Source of the DNA: Dentipellis sp. KUC8613
Lineage: Eukaryota > Basidiomycota > Agaricomycetes > Russulales > Hericiaceae
DNA: 10,842 nucleotides
Direction of reading: 5' to 3'
Assembly: GCA_002286715.1 (NCBI GenBank)
Contig: NSJX01000217.1
Location: 1-10,842 of the forward strand
Shown piece after piece: positions 9,701 through 10,842 of the stretch (positions are counted from its first letter, which is position 1; every line of letters starts with the position of its first letter). The position numbers and the translations under genes are program-made. The notes beneath the pieces are model-generated. The model had not been told where the DNA came from, did no database searches, and was given only the letters and a program-made list of their open reading frames with translations.

Positions 9701-10793
9701 AGCTCCTCCTAGATCCAAGAAAAGTAATGTAGATCATGCAGATCTGCATTCAAAGGACTTCAAAAAGACAACATCTCATATGCTGAATGGACCAGACAAA
9801 TTTACAAAGGCTCAAGGGTCAGCAGATCTTCATGTTGTCAGTACTTTGCCAGGGATTGGCATTAAACGAAAGAGAAATACTCAGAAGCCACTTGTCAAGG
9901 CAAAGAAACAAAAGATAGATCACAGTTTTGTGAATGATAGTACTGGAATACAACATATGGGACTAATGACACCCCCCAGAACTCAGATAGCACAGCCTCC
10001 AATATCACAACCAACAGGCCTGATATGGCAACAAGAAAATTACAGCTGTGCATATGATAGCCTCTTCACTATTCTGTATCACATCTACAATACAGAAAAA
10101 CAGTATTGGGACAATCACCTAGCCAACTTGAATCCTTTCTTGAATAAGTTGACATCAGATTGGCCAGGAATATCAGGCACAGAGTTGGAGCAGGTAAGGG
10201 ATAATGTGAGACATATGTTATATGCTAAAAATCCTGCTACATTCCCTTATGGCCAGATTGGGACTAGTGTTGTGGATCTATGTACTGAACTGTTTAGCTG
10301 CCAAAAATTAGATATTTTTCATGAAGATTATTGTCACAATTGTCCACACATCCAATATTCAAGGGAGGTGACACATTTAGTATTTATGATCACCACCAAT
10401 TCACATTCTCATGTAGAGGATGAGCTAAAGAAAATGTTTGATAGAAATGTTGGTAGTTGTCAGATGTGTAATGCAACCAAGAAACATCAAGTCAAATTTA
10501 AAAGGCACTTACCACCCTTGTTATCAATTGAACTACTTAATCAGGCAGCCATCATCACTCAAAAGATAACATTGACTAGTGAATTTGAGTCATCAGTATA
10601 TAAGCTGAGGGGTATTATATATTCAGGTGGATTCCACTTCACTGCTAGAGTGATTGATTCTGAAAGTAATGTATGGTACTATGATGGAGTTACTACAAAA
10701 AGAGAACCTCAATATGAGGGACTCCTTTCAAATGTTGGTGATTTGCATACAGCAGTAACACGAAATGCCTGTATCCTCATATATTCACCTTAA
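3339..10793 (+). CDS. Helitron Rep/helicase polyprotein with C-terminal protease-like domain
   Basis: This is a 2484-codon intronless frame ending in TAA. Residue numbers count from the ATG at 3339. In order: Cys pair C200/C203; proline-rich linker; DUF6570-like zinc region with C289/C292 and C345/C349/C352; HUH nuclease with H825-L-H827 and tyrosines Y1019 and Y1023; acidic/basic linker near 1200-1270; PIF1-type helicase with Walker A K1578, Walker B D1652-E1653, motif III GDFAQLPP from 1689, SQGRT from 1990 and the LSR arginine 2017; KRKR-type nuclear signal near 2176; cysteine-protease-like domain with C2237, H2433 and D2449. The expected role is nicking, strand transfer and unwinding during rolling-circle transposition in the nucleus. 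Homology I recognise begins near residue 154, where an ATG at 3798 gives 2331 residues; 3675 is another candidate. I kept the longest frame because it is stop-free throughout. The Rep/helicase assignment is firm, the start is not. Confidence 0.88.
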   Translation: MFPVIPTNCLQISAPSICCPKWYHPAEVQLMDYLAKERWAKSRFENVWAETSSHLIVAFCTIIWLCILCRRTSQRRHLGFLVSYSCDNYDTTSLQNLTDEIETVGGGRTPVWMFHELKDYLREHRVEDDDAKCSFYGHYIGDPGPVHGDPTRVMTKVPMSCLARLPKRLLLPVCLSHNIDVPTRIQVDDLRQLAREHASCDRCENTYTAFTVQQSEKENARVYSAEYRKNKITKGHSGSTKQKNNSNQKPQISLSPTFPPSPPSTELVHRIITDYCSSIKSEDIEEAGCAVCGVLTAKKNLHDMTKQSIDLKLLSSDSPFISRLPRSRVTDEVHTCKGPLLASKCSGICNSCLTALNKGKIPSLALVNGNWLGDIPPQLQGLSWIEKMLISRVSHNRCIVRVHSSGQWKMKANAVFFSTPTPKILAALPPKLEDLDEVLAIIFIGTIKPTESEFRRTPLLVRRNKVAEALEWLKLNHIDYSDLQISYQNLQQYPETLPPVVVECKLKQNPVEPGSLSVDNKEEGGVENGECPFIVHGLLGSDVDTKSFQEQKAIAMKHLLDGGKVLGIGHSEIPQSIYNNPHLYPQIFPWLFPYGLGGIGNDYGSVKLSETKKKRALLLYHDKRFQMEPMFPLVSLNHQQIKQSSLGGYLLAKKKNFPNISERLMKVDKNILHKLLDRLAKGEKVQPESDAEKLCYQIIYDLDHVAHHVHGSRTSRKYMRQEIWSLISYKGAPSWFITFAPVDWKHPIGLYYADKDITFYPKIYTKDDSIRMIANNPVASARFFKVMVDLFIKHVLGYDSGHRGLYGDTNAYYGTVEQQGRLTLHLHIMVWIKNALTPQEIRDRILDTTSDFQEKLVQYLESVHAGEFIDSTMEDVEATIRAKNEERLARQDPTVTLPCSPPDKCIIHKDKALDNCDDCKRMHQWEVSFRDTVNEILYLSNRHSHHAGCIDKKHETCKSRFPRETYPHTAVDPDSGSLVMKKGEAWLNTFTYSLSYLLRCNSDVTSLLSGTAIKSIVAYITDYITKSPLNTHVIFEAVKTVFDRNTDYLQDDICRQEKARKLVVQIVNNLTVKLEMGAPMACLYLLSHPDHYTNEKFKVFFWRPYIQEVQSDWSQCITEDQVDDSVVVQNVKGKVVAVSPIIDYKYRPADFEHMNLYDWIRLASKHPIRKSTKAGPTSKKTKLEHTHIKLPPDESNIDIDEIHESERLSDDSDECVESNDNELYSDDGSDDVYSDDGSDDDYVDESPDDYEDDDISLGEKRKRKNTKIARFIHPHPHIQTHTVTICNEKRAKIPNFTGGAFPRADKGNREEYCLTMLTLFCPWRSGKDLKNEEQSWDDTFQHFSFTERQKEVIKFMQIRYECNDARDDFSAQRKKEKHDKDGIFNIMGQFENDSDGDWDDNDGVNEWAQALTERLESEWDELGPGGIRKLKQMQDIENIMQTAGWTSPDCSQTDLAAVHEIDTSIHNSNEWKDLLASKRQEALARKQKAAETAQKKNKDIPSLNPVNVDEVKIVDNHYLCHDFKANKKEEQDQIDAIIQEYTLNAEQERAFRIVANHAMTPNAGQLKMYLGGMAGTGKSQVIKALVCFFERRNEEFKFMILAPTGTAAALVGGSTYHSALGFNGYSEDLTSGKATLSAVKQRLQQVQYIFLDEISMVDCQGFYMISAQMCKALQIEDLAFGGKNMIVAGDFAQLPPPGRSIALYSSNVETDLHTTNSHWKQKSILGKMLWHQFTTVVILCQNMRQKTQTPEDAKFRKALENMRYAACTDDDIVLLQSRINGVGPNRPKIKNPPFRNISVITSFNIYKDKLNQIGAQRFAEETGQPLTYFYSIDRWNTPKSEKKKGKVKKNIRDPLRISNIIDPKLKERLWDLPHSATKHHPGKLTLCKGMPVMIKYNEATECCVTNGAEAIVIDWKAQPLSDGKQALDTLFVKLLNPPSPICLPGLPENVVPVSKLETEAHCVMPNDKIVTIKRLQVPVIPNFGMTDYCSQGRTRPINVVDLQNCHTHQSMYTCLSRSSSIRGTLILQGFDPKKLQAGLTGHLRQEFRELEILDEITYLAYMKQLPSYICGNMRNQLINSYQIWKGLTYVPDKVPAILRWSESNPLPLVASAPYENWQILKAPPRSKKSNVDHADLHSKDFKKTTSHMLNGPDKFTKAQGSADLHVVSTLPGIGIKRKRNTQKPLVKAKKQKIDHSFVNDSTGIQHMGLMTPPRTQIAQPPISQPTGLIWQQENYSCAYDSLFTILYHIYNTEKQYWDNHLANLNPFLNKLTSDWPGISGTELEQVRDNVRHMLYAKNPATFPYGQIGTSVVDLCTELFSCQKLDIFHEDYCHNCPHIQYSREVTHLVFMITTNSHSHVEDELKKMFDRNVGSCQMCNATKKHQVKFKRHLPPLLSIELLNQAAIITQKITLTSEFESSVYKLRGIIYSGGFHFTARVIDSESNVWYYDGVTTKREPQYEGLLSNVGDLHTAVTRNACILIYSP
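3798..3980 (+). other. N-terminal Helitron module with CxxC
   Basis: The stretch encodes MTKVPMSCLARLPKRLLL, then SHNIDVPTRIQVDDLRQL, then a CDRC pair (C200, C203). I associate a short helical 'small residue/HNI.P.R...L...L..H.C..C' module followed by a FPPSPP-type linker with the N-termini of basidiomycete Helitron proteins; this is from memory and unverified. It is the reason to prefer a start near 3798. It is also the last CpG-rich part of the gene. Confidence 0.5.
4203..4854 (+). other. DUF6570-like zinc-binding region
   Basis: It opens with CAVCG (C289, C292), then a second cluster C345, C349, C352, followed by KGKIPSLALVNGNWLGDIP and WIEKMLISRV. Cys pairs, then 'K.P..alaNg.wlG.iP..L', then 'E.LI.r' is the pattern of the region that precedes the Rep domain in many fungal and other Helitron proteins. 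It continues to RTPLLVRRNKVAEALEWLK and ends near PPVVVECK. Its exact role is unknown; zinc-dependent DNA binding is a reasonable inference. Confidence 0.75.
5100..6440 (+). other. HUH Rep nuclease (Helitron_like_N and catalytic motifs)
   Basis: The domain starts at FPWLFPYG. WFITFAPVDW (near 5550) matches Rep motif 1. LHLHIMVW at 5808-5831 supplies the two metal-binding histidines H825 and H827. VAYITDYITK at 6387-6416 supplies the paired catalytic tyrosines Y1019 and Y1023, spaced as in Helitrons (Y-x3-Y). Between them is a Cys/His cluster (C899, C905, H908, C916, C919) that probably binds zinc. All expected catalytic residues are present, so the nuclease looks competent to nick and join single-stranded transposon ends. 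Confidence 0.88.
6900..7165 (+). other. Acidic low-complexity linker followed by basic nuclear-signal-like run
   Basis: Between the Rep and helicase parts the protein has a highly acidic Asp/Ser/Glu/Tyr stretch with many DDSD and SDDG blocks, followed directly by GEKRKRKNTK. The acidic part is likely a flexible spacer, and the basic run is a plausible monopartite nuclear localisation signal. Such linkers vary quickly within transposon families and tolerate repeat expansion, which is visible here. Confidence 0.65.
7008..7061 (+). repeat. 27-nt tandem repeat, two copies, in the acidic linker
   Basis: Copies at 7008-7034 and 7035-7061 match at 26 of 27 positions. Each encodes YSDDGSDD plus V or D. 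The near identity points to a recent in-frame slippage or unequal-exchange event. The changed base gives the V-to-D difference. Confidence 0.9.
7960..9440 (+). other. PIF1-type superfamily 1 helicase domain
   Basis: A Q-motif-like LNAEQERAF precedes Walker A GMAGTGKS (8052-8075, K1578), then LAPTGTAAALVGG (motif Ia), Walker B FLDEISM (D1652, E1653), GDFAQLPP (motif III, from 8403), ILCQNMRQ (motif IV region), and the C-terminal motifs YCSQGRT (9300 onward) and TCLSRSSS (R2017). The order and spacing are those of the 5'-to-3' PIF1/RecD-like helicases carried by Helitrons, which unwind DNA during rolling-circle replication. No ATPase residue I can identify is missing. Confidence 0.92.
9861..9926 (+). 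other. Basic, bipartite nuclear-signal-like segment
   Basis: IKRKRNTQ is followed after a short gap by VKAKKQKID, two basic clusters separated by about ten residues. It sits in a Ser/Thr/Pro-containing linker between the helicase and the C-terminal protease-like domain. A nuclear localisation role is inferred from composition only. Confidence 0.5.
10020..10790 (+). other. USP-like papain-fold cysteine protease domain (putative)
   Basis: The Cys box WQQENYSCAYDSLFTILY resembles the ubiquitin-specific protease pattern (N..C..nS at the start of a helix) with nucleophile C2237. The His box GGFHFTARV is followed by VWYYDGV, matching the USP 'G.H..A....WY..D' layout with H2433 and D2449. Between them are two Cys pairs, CHNC (C2332, C2335) and CQMC (C2374, C2377), placed like the zinc finger inserted in USP domains. 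Pro-Leu-Leu-Ser-Ile-Glu-Leu after the fingers also fits. It is shorter than typical USPs and the match is by motif only. Some Helitron lineages carry OTU-type proteases, but the Cys box here lacks the OTU DG.C pattern. Confidence 0.6.
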
Positions 10794-10842
10794 AAAGCAG
10801 GAATCGTACTGCCGTGCGATGCATCGGCCACTCCCCCCAAGT
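10794..10842. other. GC-rich tail after the Helitron stop, with palindrome
   Basis: After the TAA the sequence turns GC- and CpG-rich within about 10 nt. It contains the perfect 10-nt palindrome CGATGCATCG at 10817-10826, and a wider GCCG/CGGC pairing (10811-10814 with 10825-10828). A C-run follows at about 10833. No CTRR end, poly(A) signal or host gene is recognisable in these 49 nt. Confidence 0.4.

Larger units (their letters stand above)
3339..10842 (+). mobile_element. Autonomous-type Helitron (rolling-circle transposon), ends not resolved
   Basis: The element is identified by its single large gene, which combines an HUH replication nuclease and a PIF1-type helicase, the pairing that defines Helitrons. 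Helitrons start with 5'-TC, end with CTRR preceded by a short hairpin, and insert between A and T without target duplication. No CTRR occurs in the 49 nt after the stop codon, so the 3' end is probably beyond the window. The 5' TC cannot be assigned within 3171-3797. The coordinates given are therefore only the span of the frame plus tail. The gene has no internal stop or obvious frameshift, so the copy is coding-intact and may be recent or still under selection. Confidence 0.85.

Noticed and set aside
4021..10793. RIP (repeat-induced point mutation) as the cause of the AT-rich block
   Set aside because: RIP of the ascomycete type targets CpA and usually creates stops. Here CpA and TpG are abundant and the frame is intact; the depletion is specific to CpG.
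1..10842. tRNA, rRNA, CRISPR array or bacterial operon signals
   Set aside because: None was seen. The intron structure and Helitron gene show a fungal nuclear context.

Overview
The window looks like genomic DNA from a filamentous basidiomycete, most likely an agaricomycete mushroom-type fungus. The evidence is a gene cut by many short (about 50-nt) GT-AG introns with fungal-style branch sites, followed by a very large Helitron rolling-circle transposon gene whose domain order is the one I associate with basidiomycete Helitrons. This placement is an inference from gene architecture; no taxonomic marker is present.

Layout: (1) About 58-3170, + strand: a spliced protein gene, incomplete at its 5' end. 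I could join its exons in frame through 14 introns, with one further 81-nt intron optional, giving at least about 750 residues. It has a disordered Ser/Pro/Ala-rich N-terminal half and a more structured C-terminal half. I recognise no named domain. It carries a tandem exon-plus-intron duplication and a SUMO-interaction-like motif. (2) 3171-3797: a transition zone with no clear independent gene; it holds an imperfect 30-nt palindrome and an open extension of the downstream frame. (3) 3339-10793, + strand: one uninterrupted frame of 2484 codons encoding a Helitron protein. In order it has an N-terminal Cys pair module, a DUF6570-like zinc region, an HUH Rep nuclease with paired tyrosines, an acidic/basic linker, a PIF1-type helicase, a nuclear-localisation-like linker, and a C-terminal domain resembling a ubiquitin-specific cysteine protease. 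(4) 10794-10842: a short GC-rich tail with a palindrome; the Helitron 3' terminus is not visible.

The most striking signal is compositional. The first part of the Helitron frame (to about 3971) is as GC- and CpG-rich as the upstream gene. The rest, to the stop codon, is AT-rich and almost free of CpG, and CpG returns immediately after the stop. By hand count there are 39 CpGs in 3361-4020 but 6 in 4021-4860, with none at all in 3972-4511. This suggests either a chimeric element or a methylation-driven mutation boundary inside one gene. The two genes run head to tail on the same strand. Nothing in the sequence shows a functional link between them; the Helitron may simply have landed downstream of a host gene, or the gene may be a passenger.
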